Notes under the pieces: model-generated | The model's input: the letters and a program-made list of their open reading frames with translations, nothing else | What the model was told of the DNA's origin: nothing | Database searches by the model: none | Program-made: the position numbers and the translations under genes | Assembly: GCA_963753245.1 (NCBI GenBank) | Contig: CAVWBK010000002.1 | Location: forward strand, 62,001-126,000 | DNA from: VRUE01 sp963753245 | Lineage (GTDB): Bacteria > Actinomycetota > Thermoleophilia > Solirubrobacterales > 70-9 | DNA length: 64,000 nucleotides | Reading direction: 5' to 3' | In this document: one piece after another, positions 7,599 to 16,256 of the stretch | Layout of the letters: the number at the start of each line of letters is the position of its first letter | Numbering within the stretch: the first letter of the stretch is position 1

Positions 7599-9290
7599 GT
7601 GCTTAGGAGCCGACTAGGCCTTGCGTCCGGTCTGGCCCTGCTCACGGTCATCTTGGTGGCGCACGCTGTAGCGCACCCGGCGAACGCACCCGAAGCCCCT
7701 CGCTGCCACGGGCACCTCGCGACGATCGTCGGGACCAACGGTGACGATCTGCTGAGGGGCACACCGCACCGCGACGTGATCTGGGGAGGGCCGGGGAACG
7801 ACGTGATCTACGGTGGCCTCGGCGACGACATCATCTGCGGTGGGGCCGGCAACGACGTGATCCACGGGGGCCGCGGCAATGACTGGATCGACGGCGGCCC
7901 GGGCACCGACCGGGTCTTCGGGGACCTGGGCGACGACAAGGTGCTGGGCGGGCCGGGCGATCATGACGAAGTCAGCGGCGGGCTCGGGATCGACACCGTT
8001 AGTGGCGGCCCTGGCAACGAAGACATCGTCCACGGCGACTACGGCTATGACCGCATGGACGGCGGCCCTGGCAAGGGTGACATCGCCTCCTTCGCTACCG
8101 CGGTGGGTGGCGAGGGCCGCGACCACGGGGTCTGGGCCTCGCTGGCCGCCCACCGCGCTTACGGTGACGGCCACGACCGCCTCTACCGCTTCGAGAGCCT
8201 CGAAGGCTCCGCCTTCGCCGACACCCTGATCGGCGACAAGGGTGCCAACGTGATCGATGGCGGCTCGGGCAACGACCACATCTTCGGCGGTGGCGGGCAC
8301 GACACGCTCAACGGTGGTCAGGGAAGCGATGACTGCAAGGGAGGGCCCATCCACGTCTCCTGCGGTCCCGAAAAGCTGCCTAAGGCGTCGGCATACGTCG
8401 AAGTCGATCCGATCTTCGGCGAAGGCGGAGGGCTATGGGTGGTTGGCGGCCCGGGTGACGACGACATAGGGATCAGCTATGACGATGGCAGCGAGACCTT
8501 CACCGTCAGCGCCGTCAAGGGACTTGCGGCGGGTAGCGGTTGCATCCACCCGCCCGGCACGCTCAAGCAGGTGAGCTGCGCGATGAACGGTCCCGCCCGC
8601 TGGCTAATGGCCGACATGGGGCCCGGTAATGACCATTTGCGGGTTGAGGACTCGCTGGCCGCCGTCGACTTCGTCCGCCTCGCCGGCGGCGCCGGCAATG
8701 ACGTGATCCACGGAGGCCCCGAGGATGACCTGATCGAGTCAGGCCCGGGAAGCGATCACGTCTATGGGGGCGCTGGGGACGACGGCCTGATCGGTGGCCT
8801 TCCTGGACCGACCTATCTCTATGGCGGAACGGGTGGCGACCTGCTCGCGGCGGGCGGCGGCTGCGCCGGTGGCGCCCTTGTCGGTGGGCCGGGCGAGGAC
8901 GATGCCTCATTCGCCGAGACACAGGCCCATCCTGGGACCCTCTATATCTCCCTTGCTGCCGGCTGGGCCTGGATCAACGCGATCAAGGACTGCCACAAGG
9001 TCCGCTTGGATCGCTCTGACGAGGACATCGAGGGCTCCTTCGACGACGACGTGCTGATTGGAGACTCTGGCCCCAATCTCCTGCTCGGCCAACCTGGCGT
9101 CGACAGCTTCTACGGGCGCGGCGGCGAAGACGTAATCGACGCAGTCGACGGAACCAGGGACGCAGTAATCCAATGTGGCAGCAAGGGGCACCCCTCGGGC
9201 ATTGCCCTTACCGACCCGATTGACCCGGCGCCTCTCTATTGCAAGGAAACCAAACATGGGCGCGCGGTGGCTGGCCTGCACAAGAAGTAG
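7599..9290 (+). CDS. Secreted RTX-type calcium-binding repeat protein
   Basis: A 563-aa protein starting at GTG 7599 with a signal peptide (LALLTVILVAHAVAHPANA). From about residue 43 it carries tandem RTX nonapeptides of the form GGxGxDxxx (GGPGNDVIYGG, GGAGNDVIHGG and others), which fold into calcium-stacked beta rolls after export. A spacer (residues about 250-345) interrupts two roll blocks, and the C-terminus ends CGSKGHPSG...PLYC. There is no enzymatic domain, so an adhesin or surface-layer role is likely. A degraded paralogue of its C-terminal third lies at 58924-59410. Confidence 0.88.
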   Translation: MLRSRLGLASGLALLTVILVAHAVAHPANAPEAPRCHGHLATIVGTNGDDLLRGTPHRDVIWGGPGNDVIYGGLGDDIICGGAGNDVIHGGRGNDWIDGGPGTDRVFGDLGDDKVLGGPGDHDEVSGGLGIDTVSGGPGNEDIVHGDYGYDRMDGGPGKGDIASFATAVGGEGRDHGVWASLAAHRAYGDGHDRLYRFESLEGSAFADTLIGDKGANVIDGGSGNDHIFGGGGHDTLNGGQGSDDCKGGPIHVSCGPEKLPKASAYVEVDPIFGEGGGLWVVGGPGDDDIGISYDDGSETFTVSAVKGLAAGSGCIHPPGTLKQVSCAMNGPARWLMADMGPGNDHLRVEDSLAAVDFVRLAGGAGNDVIHGGPEDDLIESGPGSDHVYGGAGDDGLIGGLPGPTYLYGGTGGDLLAAGGGCAGGALVGGPGEDDASFAETQAHPGTLYISLAAGWAWINAIKDCHKVRLDRSDEDIEGSFDDDVLIGDSGPNLLLGQPGVDSFYGRGGEDVIDAVDGTRDAVIQCGSKGHPSGIALTDPIDPAPLYCKETKHGRAVAGLHKK

Positions 9291-9473
9291 AGGCTGCGGC
9301 GGCCAGGCCCGTCGCCGAGGATCGCGACACAACTTGGCAAGAAGTTTTCACGAGGCGAGCAGGCAACGGCACGGAGATCGCCGGCCAGGGGTCGTGCTGC
9401 GAGCCCCCGTCCACCCGCAGCTTTTAAGCATTTTGACGATCCTCCCAGCCCTTCTGCGTAACCTTCCGCTGCG

Positions 9474-11960
9474 ATGCGCGGAGCTCGGACCACAGCATTT
9501 CTTGGGGCAACGCTCCTGGCACTCCTGGCGCTGGCTGCACCCAGCGCCTCGGCGGGCGGCTTCGCGAGCCGTGTCGATCCCTTCGCCGGGACCCAACCGG
9601 GACCCCACACCTTCGGAGGCGGACACAACTTCCCCGGCGCAACGCTGCCCTTCGGCATGGTCCAGTGGAGTCCTGATACGACGCCGGCCGACCTGCATGG
9701 GGCAGGAGGCTATGACTACCGCGATGACCACCTGCGAGGTTTCAGCCTCACCCATCTGAGCGGCGCCGGTTGTAAGACCTATGGGGACTTCCCGTTCCTG
9801 CCGACCACCGAGCCGCTCAGCGCCTCGCCGGTGAGGGCCGGCTCGGCGAGCCTCGCCGGTTATCTGCAGCCCGGCTTCTCCCACGCCAACGAGCGGGCGC
9901 GGCCGGGCTACTACTCGGTGCGGCTTAACCCCGTCCACGGAGGCGGAATCGATACCGAACTGACTGCGACCACGCGGACTGGAGTGGGGCGCTTCACCTT
10001 TCCCCGCAACCCGCACTCGAGCATCTTGATCAACGCTGGCGGCAGTGCCCAGCCCGACGACTTCGCGAGCGTGGAAATCAACCCCGGTGGCAGAGAAATC
10101 AGCGGCACCGCCTCCAGCGGCCTCTTCTGCGGCCAACGTGCCCGCTACAAGGTCTACTTCGCCGCCGTCTTCAGTCGTCCCTTCACCGCCTTCGGCACCT
10201 GGCAGCGGGGCGCACTCAGTCCCGGCTCCATCGCGGCCAGCGACACCCAGGTGCCGGCCGCCCATCCCACTACGAGCGCGAGCGCAGGGGCATTTGCGAC
10301 ATTCGACACGGCCAAGAACCGGCGGGTGCTCGTTCGGGTCGGAATCTCCTTCGTCAGCGTCGAAGGCGCCCGCGCCAACCTGGCGGCGGAAACCCGTGGC
10401 ACGGGCTTTGGCAAGGTCGCGAGCCGAGCCCGCCGCCGCTGGAACCAAGCCCTGGGTCGGATTCGCGTCAGCGGTGGACCTCCCCGGCTACTCGACACCT
10501 TCTATACCGCGCTCTACCACTCATTCCTCGCCCCCCGCACCTTCAGCGACGTCGGTGGACGCTACATCGGCATGGACGGCTTGATCCACAGTGCCCGGCA
10601 CCGCATCCAGTACGCAGACTTCTCGGGTTGGGACATCTACCGAAGCGAGATCCAGCTGCTCTCGATCCTCGCCCCGAATCGTGCCGCGGACATCGTCCGC
10701 TCACTGCTCGCCGATTCAGCCCAGAGCGGCTGCCTGCCACGCTGGCCCTACGCCAACGGCCAGAGCATGACGATGGTCGGCGATCCGGCCGATCCGATTA
10801 TTGCTTCCGCGGCGGCGTTCGGGGCCAGCAACTTCGACAAAGCAGCTGCCCTAAGAGCAATGGTCAGTGGGGCGAGCGAACCATGTCAGAGCACCAATGG
10901 CGAATACCTAGAGCGCCAGGGTCTGCCTGAATATCAGGCGCTCGGCTACGTCCCTTACAACGTCGATACCAACACTCGCAACGCGAACTCTCTCACCGGC
11001 AGCCCGGAAGCGGTCTGGGGCTCGGCGGCAACCTCGCTCGAGTACGACCTCGATGACTTCGCAATCGCCCAGTTCGCCGCCCGTGACCGGCACGAACGCT
11101 CCACCTATCGCTCCTTCATCAACCGCTCGGCCGGTTGGCGGCGACTGTTGGACCCGCACAACGACCTGGTCGAGCCGCGCTATGCGAGCGGCGCTTTCCC
11201 CCATCCTTACAACAACCTCAAAGGTGGCGGCTTCGTCGAGGGCAACTCCTACCAGTACACCTGGATGGTTCCCCAAGACCCATCCGGGTTGATTCGAAAG
11301 CTGGGCGGTCGCGCCAAGGCTGCGGCGAAGCTCGATTACTTCCTGCGCGAGCTGAACGGTGGGAACGGCGCCACCCACACAAACCACGCCCTGCTCGGCA
11401 ACGAGCCGACTCTGCAGACGCCCTGGCTCTATGACTGGATGCAGCGGTCATTTCGCACCCAGGGTCAGGTCCGCCGCGCCCTTCTTAGCCTCTATGGCAC
11501 CGCGCCCGACGGCTATCCCGGTAACGACGACCTCGGAACACTTTCGGCCTGGTATGTGTTCGGGGCGCTTGGCCTCGATCCGGAGGTGCCAGGCGTGGAC
11601 CTGCTGGCGATTGGCAGCCCAATGTTCGGCCGGACCACGATCAGCTTGCCGCACCACAAGCGTCTGTCGATCACCGCCACCGCCTACAGGTTCAGGCGGC
11701 CTAAGGGCGCGAAGAAGGGCCGCCGGAATTTGCGCAAAATGGCCATCACCGCTGCCGCAGCCCCCTACGTACGCTCGATGAGCTTGAACGGACGCGCTTA
11801 CGGGCGGCCCTGGACCACCTACTGTGCGCTGGCGCGCGGCGGCCGTCTGGCCTTCAGGCTCGGACCCCGGCCCAACCGTAAGTGGGGCGACTCACCATCG
11901 GCCGTGCCGCCCTCCTTCGGACCTCACCGGGGGATGCCGAGGAATCGCTGCGCGCCCTGA
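9474..11960 (+). CDS. GH92-family glycosidase (alpha-1,2-mannosidase-like), secreted
   Basis: An 828-aa exported glycoside hydrolase. The signal peptide is TTAFLGATLLALLALAAPSASA. Family GH92 landmarks follow in order: DPFAGT near the mature N-terminus, NFPGATLPFGMVQWSPDT, YDYRDDHLRGFSLTHLSGAGC, then the (alpha/alpha)6 domain with FSGWDIYRSEIQLLSILAP, GNSYQYTWMVPQD and GNDDLGTLSAWYVFGALGLDP, which contains the calcium- and acid/base-carrying segments. GH92 enzymes are calcium-dependent exo-alpha-mannosidases that invert configuration. A basic tail (RRPKGAKKGRRNLRK) sits in the last quarter. Length matches the family. Probable role: trimming mannosides from glycoproteins or fungal glycans outside the cell. 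Confidence 0.93.
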   Translation: MRGARTTAFLGATLLALLALAAPSASAGGFASRVDPFAGTQPGPHTFGGGHNFPGATLPFGMVQWSPDTTPADLHGAGGYDYRDDHLRGFSLTHLSGAGCKTYGDFPFLPTTEPLSASPVRAGSASLAGYLQPGFSHANERARPGYYSVRLNPVHGGGIDTELTATTRTGVGRFTFPRNPHSSILINAGGSAQPDDFASVEINPGGREISGTASSGLFCGQRARYKVYFAAVFSRPFTAFGTWQRGALSPGSIAASDTQVPAAHPTTSASAGAFATFDTAKNRRVLVRVGISFVSVEGARANLAAETRGTGFGKVASRARRRWNQALGRIRVSGGPPRLLDTFYTALYHSFLAPRTFSDVGGRYIGMDGLIHSARHRIQYADFSGWDIYRSEIQLLSILAPNRAADIVRSLLADSAQSGCLPRWPYANGQSMTMVGDPADPIIASAAAFGASNFDKAAALRAMVSGASEPCQSTNGEYLERQGLPEYQALGYVPYNVDTNTRNANSLTGSPEAVWGSAATSLEYDLDDFAIAQFAARDRHERSTYRSFINRSAGWRRLLDPHNDLVEPRYASGAFPHPYNNLKGGGFVEGNSYQYTWMVPQDPSGLIRKLGGRAKAAAKLDYFLRELNGGNGATHTNHALLGNEPTLQTPWLYDWMQRSFRTQGQVRRALLSLYGTAPDGYPGNDDLGTLSAWYVFGALGLDPEVPGVDLLAIGSPMFGRTTISLPHHKRLSITATAYRFRRPKGAKKGRRNLRKMAITAAAAPYVRSMSLNGRAYGRPWTTYCALARGGRLAFRLGPRPNRKWGDSPSAVPPSFGPHRGMPRNRCAP

Positions 11961-11974
11961 GGACTCTCAGGGAA

Positions 11975-12253
11975 TCACGACACGAGGAGCGCCACGTCGG
12001 GGATGACGAGCGAAGGACAAGCCCGCTGTAAGAAACCGCGACGCGCCGCCTCAGCCAGAGTGCCAGGGCTGGTCGCCCGGCGCGCCGTGTCAGGCCTGAG
12101 GGTTTGTCCGAACGCGCCGCTCACATAACGTTCCGCGGTGTGCCAGGCCGAGGCGCGATCGATCAGGTCCGTCAATCGGTCGAGTGCCTGGACAAGAGCC
12201 TCGACGGTGGTCACCACCAGTCGGTGAGGACAAGACCAGCACCGCCCCCCCAA
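11975..12253 (-). CDS. Hypothetical protein downstream of the ECF sigma gene
   Basis: A 92-aa frame with coding-like third-position GC, beginning 40 nt after the sigma-factor stop. A GTG start inside it (VVTTVEALVQALDRLTDLIDRASAWH) would give a shorter helical protein. It could be a co-transcribed accessory of the sigma factor, but no anti-sigma motif or membrane helix is visible and the competing frames on this stretch are not clearly worse. Weak call. Confidence 0.3.
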   Translation of the reverse strand: MGGRCWSCPHRLVVTTVEALVQALDRLTDLIDRASAWHTAERYVSGAFGQTLRPDTARRATSPGTLAEAARRGFLQRACPSLVIPDVALLVS

Positions 12254-12292
12254 CGGCGGTGGTCCAGGTCAAGCCCGCAAAGTGAGACCGCT

Positions 12293-12925
12293 TCAGGCGG
12301 CCGGCGGCGCGACCACAGGATCGGCACCAAGCTCCACCAGATTGGCCTGCAGCGCGCGCCGGCCTCGGTGGTGTAGACCGTGGATCGAGCTCTCCGTCCG
12401 GCCCAGTGTTTCCGCGATCTCGATCGGCGAGAAGCCAACGATATGACGCAGGATCAGCACTTCGCGCTGGTCTTCGGGCAACTGTCCCAGCGCCTCGCGC
12501 AGGTCACGGCCGCGGTCGATGCTGGTCTGCGCGTGCCCGTTGTCGGCAACCCTGACCTCCTCGGTTGGGATCGCTCGCTTTGCCCGCATGCTGTCGAGCG
12601 CCGCGTTTCTGGCGACCCGCATGATCCAAGCTGCGAACGGAGCCTCGCGCTGCTCGTATTTGCCGATCCGTGTCATCAACTTGGTGAAGACGCTCTGCGT
12701 GATGTCCTCTGCTTCGTGGTGGTCATGAACGATGCTGGTCACGTAACGTTGGACGTCTGGGGCGAAGCGCACATAGAGGAAGTGCAGGCCCTCGGAGTCA
12801 CCTTCCTTGGCCCGCTTCACCGCCTCTCGAATCAGCCGGGTGTTCCCCGCCTTCTCATCGGCCGTCTCTGAGCTGTCCGACTTGCGATTCGATCCCCCGA
12901 TTGCGACTTCGATCATCCCCCTCAA
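12293..12925 (-). CDS. ECF-type sigma-70 family RNA polymerase sigma factor
   Basis: A 210-aa sigma factor. Region 2 (about residues 40-110) shows LYVRFAPDVQRYVTSIVHDHHEAEDITQSVFTKL and APFAAWIMRVARNAALDSMR, which bind core polymerase and the -10 element. Region 4 (about 140-195) has LPEDQREVLILRHIVGFSPIEIAETLGRTESSIHGLHHRGRRAL, the -35 helix-turn-helix. A polar N-terminal extension (about 38 residues) and an Ala/Pro tail are present. No anti-sigma gene follows directly. The long AT-rich upstream region holds two perfect inverted repeats, which suggests autoregulation or another bound regulator. Confidence 0.93.
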   Translation of the reverse strand: MRGMIEVAIGGSNRKSDSSETADEKAGNTRLIREAVKRAKEGDSEGLHFLYVRFAPDVQRYVTSIVHDHHEAEDITQSVFTKLMTRIGKYEQREAPFAAWIMRVARNAALDSMRAKRAIPTEEVRVADNGHAQTSIDRGRDLREALGQLPEDQREVLILRHIVGFSPIEIAETLGRTESSIHGLHHRGRRALQANLVELGADPVVAPPAA

Positions 12926-12985
12926 TTTTCAACTGAATTTTGTCTTTGCTCGCCGGGCGCCATTCGCATACCGGCTCTGATTGGG

Positions 12986-13026
12986 GGGAAATATTTTCCC
13001 AAAAACCCGGACTTTATCCCGGGTTT
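12986..13026. promoter_or_regulatory. Two adjacent inverted repeats upstream of the sigma gene
   Basis: GGGAAA-TAT-TTTCCC at 12986-13000 is a perfect palindromic element. AAACCCGG (13003-13010) pairs exactly with CCGGGTTT (13019-13026) across an 8-nt loop. Both sit 60-100 nt upstream of the sigma start in an unusually AT-rich intergenic region between divergent genes. They are candidate operators; the second could also act as a terminator hairpin. Confidence 0.45.
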
Positions 13027-13218
13027 CGCTGCTCCCCATTTCCACTTTGCCCGAAGCAGGATTCAGACGTTTGACCTAAAAGTCAATGGCAACATACGTC
13101 CAAATATCATCCTTACGCTTAAGTCGCGTGTTCTAGTGCATTGAATTGGGTAGGACTAAGTTCGGAGGATTTGGGTTTTCAGATGTGAGGATTTGGGCTC
13201 TGGGGAAGTTTGTATGGC

Positions 13219-13590
13219 ATGGATGGACTCGTGAAGATCGAATTAGGCCCCTTCGCCGAGCGCGGCATCAGGACCTATTCAGGTCACGACGTCGCCAACG
13301 GCGTCGAAGTCGCATTGCTTTTTTACGCCCTGCGGCTGAGGTCGCACGAGCAGCTGCCTCCGCCATCTTTCGCCGAGGATGGGCACCTCTCGGGCTCACG
13401 CGCCGTCTACGCCCTATCGGTGGCACCCGAGACCGTCGCCATCCTCCAGTGCGAGGCGGACCGCCACAGCGTCTCGCTGCAGCGGATACTCCGCCACGCC
13501 GTGCAGGTCTACCTCGCCGAGGTCGACGCGATCAACCCCGAACCCGAAGCGCAGTTCGGTTCGCGTGGCATTTCCGAAGCCGCTCTGTAG
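13219..13590 (+). CDS. Conserved-looking hypothetical protein
   Basis: A 123-aa protein. The ATG at 13219 is preceded at good spacing by GGGGAAG (13202-13208), which decides this start over an upstream TTG. The sequence opens MDGLVKIELGPFAERGIRTYSGHDVANGVE and has a C-terminal helical stretch (ETVAILQCEADRHSVSLQRILRHAVQVYLAEVDAI) that looks like a ribbon-helix-helix or dimerisation region. There is no membrane helix or catalytic motif. It is divergent from the sigma gene and shares the regulatory region. Function unknown; a small DNA-binding protein is one possibility. Confidence 0.6.
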   Translation: MDGLVKIELGPFAERGIRTYSGHDVANGVEVALLFYALRLRSHEQLPPPSFAEDGHLSGSRAVYALSVAPETVAILQCEADRHSVSLQRILRHAVQVYLAEVDAINPEPEAQFGSRGISEAAL

Positions 13591-13942
13591 GTGGAGCGCC
13601 GATCTATAGCTAGCCCTCCAACCTCATCCGCAGGCGAAGCTCAACTCATACTCTGAAGCTTGAGCCCGGGTGGGGGCGAGGCGAGGGTCGCGCTAGCTGG
13701 CTTTATCCGGGCTCTGGCGAATCAGACGGGCCGTGGCCTGATTTGGTCGCGGTCTCTGTGAGCCTGCCTTTGGGCGTGCTCTCGCCCACTTTGCGAACTG
13801 TTGCGGCCGGGCCCCCGCTCGGGATGTCGGATACACGGTAATCCAGCTTGATCGAGTGCTGGTGGCGTCCAGGCCGCAGGTACCGAAATCCGTCGGGCTG
13901 CGTTTCTTTTTTCTTTGATGTGAGCCCGAGGCTGTCGCCCTC
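13591..13942. other. Region past the broken secreted-protein gene
   Basis: The minus strand continues open past the stop at 13943 in two competing frames rich in Arg/Ser/Pro, neither of which looks like a natural protein. It may be the lost C-terminal region of the pseudogene at 13943-14479. No other element is seen. Confidence 0.35.
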
Positions 13943-14479
13943 TTATGTGAAGGTCGCTTCGCCGCGGCCACCGAAGCTCTGCCCACAGTCGGGGTTTTTC
14001 GAGAGGTCCGTTCCTTCGGCGGTGCAGGGCAGATTCGGTAGGCCGGAGAACTTGTCCCCGCCTGTGGCGGTGCGCTCGGTCCCCAGTTGGACCGCCAGGC
14101 TCGAGTCCGTCTCGCGGTTGACTCGGTGCACGACCCCCTCCTTGCCATAGCGGTCGAACTGAAGCGCGAGTCCCTTGCCGCGGCGGTAGGTGTCCTCTCG
14201 GTGACGGTCCCATCCTCGAGGTAGAGGCAGGTAGCGGCCCTTCCGGCTCCATAGCCGGTTTCTCCGGAGGTGTGCGATTCGAGTTCATCGCTCGTCTTCC
14301 CTTCGACGATGACATCGAACACCGAACTCTCCTGGGCCTTCGGCAAATGAATGTGGATCGGCGGGATCGGAACGGGGGTGAATTCCCCCCCTTGCGGCTG
14401 TCGCTAGCACCGAGCCGACGAGGAGCCCAGTGAGCGCAAATGTCGCTCCCAAACAAAAGGCAGGCCCGACCCTTCGCAT
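13943..14479 (-). pseudogene. Frameshifted secreted-protein gene
   Basis: Three successive frames add up to one exported protein. The first gives a signal peptide (MRRVGPAFCLGATFALTGLL...ATAARGG). A frameshift near 14375 leads to PKAQESSVFDVIVEGKTSDEL and TCLYLEDGTVTERT. A second shift near 14190 leads to MHRVNRETDSSLAVQLGTERT and GLPNLPCTAEGTDLSKNPDCGQSFGG, which ends at a stop at 13943. Composition is coding-like across the joins. I recognise no domain. It is either a decayed gene or one with two sequence errors. Confidence 0.65.
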
Positions 14480-14712
14480 CGGCGCAATTCAGCGCGTTCC
14501 GCGGATCGAGTTCTCAGTGGCCCGCCGGAGTAAAGTTTTTCGTCTGCCTGGGCAGGTGAAGATCATGGCCTCTCCTGAGTCCGATTTTCCGAACGTCGGG
14601 GTGATCGCGGAGCCGCCTGCCGCGCCTACCTTGAGCTGATCTGCGTGGGGGTGTAGGCCTCGACGATCGTAACCGGCTGACGATGATTCACGCCGGTAGC
14701 ATGGCGCGCTCT

Positions 14713-14786
14713 GGGGCAGTGGCCCAACTGGCTAAGGCACCGGTCTCCAAAACCGGCGATTCCAGGTTCGAGTCCTGGCTGCCCCG
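14713..14786 (+). tRNA. tRNA-Trp(CCA)
   Basis: A 74-nt tRNA with acceptor GGGGCAG/CTGCCCC and discriminator G. The anticodon arm CCGGT-CTCCAAA-ACCGG gives anticodon CCA, and the T-loop is TTCGAGT. No CCA end is encoded. Two truncated copies of its 3' portion follow at 15711-15758 and 42929-42991, which marks this gene as a likely integration target. Confidence 0.97.
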
Positions 14787-14925
14787 TTCGATTACACCCA
14801 CATGCTGCCGGGCGAGCTGGAGCGTGCCCGCGTCCTGTTCGACAAGTTCGTGGTCGAGCGGGCCGAAGACGATCCCGCCCCGGTATTGACGCTCGCCGGG
14901 CGGTGAGCCGCCCGTCCGACCCAAA

Positions 14926-14965
14926 CGCCAAAGTTCCTGTCGTGGCGCCAAAGTGGCGCTAGACT
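14926..14965 (+). promoter_or_regulatory. Candidate operator/promoter of vapBC
   Basis: CGCCAAAGT occurs twice (14926-14934 and 14946-14954), exactly 20 bp apart, or about two helical turns. The second copy overlaps the palindrome TGGCGCCA (14943-14950). TAGACT at 14960-14965 could be a -10 box. This fits autoregulation by a VapB dimer pair, which is usual for such modules. Confidence 0.5.
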
Positions 14966-14984
14966 GCCCCCAGGAATTCAAGCC

Positions 14985-15218
14985 ATGCCAAGCGTCCAGA
15001 TCAAGAACGTTCCGCCCGATGTTCACCGCGTCCTGCGCGAACGAGCCGCTGCCGCAGGGCAGTCGATGCAGGAGTACCTGCTCGCCCAGCTGACCCGGCA
15101 GGCCGAGGCGGAGACGCTGGAGGAGGTCCTAGACCGAGCTGGTGGTCGCGCTGGCGGCTCGCTCGGCCTTGACTTCGCTGCCGAGAGCCTTCGTGACGAC
15201 CGCCAGGGCGCGGCGTGA
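14985..15218 (+). CDS. vapB: VapB/FitA-type antitoxin
   Basis: A 77-aa antitoxin. The N-terminal ribbon-helix-helix (MPSVQIKNVPPDVHRVLRERAAAAGQSMQEYLLAQL, residues 1-36) binds operator DNA as a dimer. The C-terminal tail (LEEVLDRAGG...ESLRDDRQGAA) is the part that wraps the PIN toxin in this family. AGGA lies 9 nt before ATG 14985. The stop overlaps the toxin start (GTGA), which couples translation and sets antitoxin excess. The pair sits between tRNA-Trp and a repeat of its 3' end. Confidence 0.9.
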   Translation: MPSVQIKNVPPDVHRVLRERAAAAGQSMQEYLLAQLTRQAEAETLEEVLDRAGGRAGGSLGLDFAAESLRDDRQGAA

Positions 15219-15607
15219 TCGTCGTCGACGCATCCGTACTCGCGCCAGCCCTCGCCGACGACGACACCGACGGCGACCGTGCCCGCGAGCGGCTGCACGG
15301 CGAGCAGCTCGCCGCGCCGGAGTTGATCGACGTTGAGGTCGTCTCGACCCTGCGCCGCGCGGCGAGGGCAAAGAGGCTCGATGAGCGTCGATCCGCGCAG
15401 GCGCTCGCCGACCTCGTCGCGCTTCCCCTGCGGCGGGTCCCGCACCTGTCGCTGCTCGCCCGAGTCTGGGAGTTGCGCGACAACCTCAGCGCCTACGATG
15501 CCTCCTACGTCGCGCTCGCCGAGGCGCTCGATACGGTGCTGGTGACGGCCGACGGAAGGATGAAGCGGGCGGCCGGTATCAACTGCGAGATCGCCGTCCT
15601 CGACTGA
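15215..15607 (+). CDS. vapC: VapC PIN-domain ribonuclease toxin
   Basis: A 130-aa PIN-domain endoribonuclease starting at GTG 15215 inside the antitoxin stop. The four acidic positions of the fold are visible: Asp5 in VVDASVLAPAL, Glu in LIDVEVVSTL, Asp in LSAYDASYVALAEAL and Asp in LVTADGRMKRAAG. These coordinate Mg2+ for RNA cleavage. VapC toxins typically cut tRNA or rRNA when the antitoxin is degraded. Full family length, so probably functional. The location suggests it stabilises a small mobile cassette. Confidence 0.92.
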   Translation: MIVVDASVLAPALADDDTDGDRARERLHGEQLAAPELIDVEVVSTLRRAARAKRLDERRSAQALADLVALPLRRVPHLSLLARVWELRDNLSAYDASYVALAEALDTVLVTADGRMKRAAGINCEIAVLD

Positions 15608-15710
15608 GCAACCGCCGAGCCCTTCATTCCCCCAGGCATTCCCGCTGGGGGAGGTCTCGACTAGGATTTGGCTCTGTAGCAAGCCTGGGGGAGTGAGTAA
15701 CGGCTATGCG

Positions 15711-15758
15711 CACGGTCTCCAAAACCGGCGGTTCCAGGTTCGAGTCCTGGCTGCCCCA
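15711..15758 (+). repeat. 3' fragment of tRNA-Trp (attachment-site-like direct repeat)
   Basis: From the anticodon stem through the acceptor this matches tRNA-Trp at 14713-14786 in the same orientation, with only one base lost in the anticodon stem, one A-to-G change and a changed discriminator. It lacks the D-arm and 5' half. Immediately after it is a perfect palindrome, TCGTTGT-T-ACAACGA (15766-15780). Together they look like an att site of a tyrosine recombinase. Confidence 0.8.
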
Positions 15759-16256
15759 TTCGTTGTCGTTGTTACAACGATCCTGCTGCAAAGGGGCATT
15801 TTCTGATGTCCGGTCGCTCTGCTCCGGTGCAGGCCGGCGTCAACCAGGGCCTGCAATCCCGTGGGCACGACGGTCGGGACCTGCGGCGGCTCCCGTTTCG
15901 ACGGCGAAGCAGGAGTCTGGTTGCAGGTCAGCGAGGCGCTCGGTCCTCGCCGATGCGAAAGCGTGTTGGGCGCCATCACTGACGGTTGCTCTGTGTGTGT
16001 GAGCGCCAGTCAAGTCGCCCGAGCACCTCGCTCGGAGGGCCGCGCCTGCGGTCAAAGATTTCTGCCAGCGAAGAGGGCGAGCGCGATTTCGGCGCTGCGC
16101 AGCCCGAGATCCATGCCGCATATGAGGGCGCTGCGGGCGGCGTGCGCGAGCTAGGGCGGGGCGCGCTCGCGCAGGCGAGCGTCCGAGAATGCTCCAAATT
16201 TCTCGCAGCGAGCTAAAGGCCTCAATGCGGGTCTCCGATAGGTCTGCGAATCGCGC
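15759..16256. other. Intergenic stretch after the tRNA fragment
   Basis: It begins with the palindrome at 15766-15780. After that I see no convincing gene; frames on both strands are Arg/Ser/Ala-rich and lack recognisable domains. It may be eroded mobile-element DNA. Confidence 0.4.
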
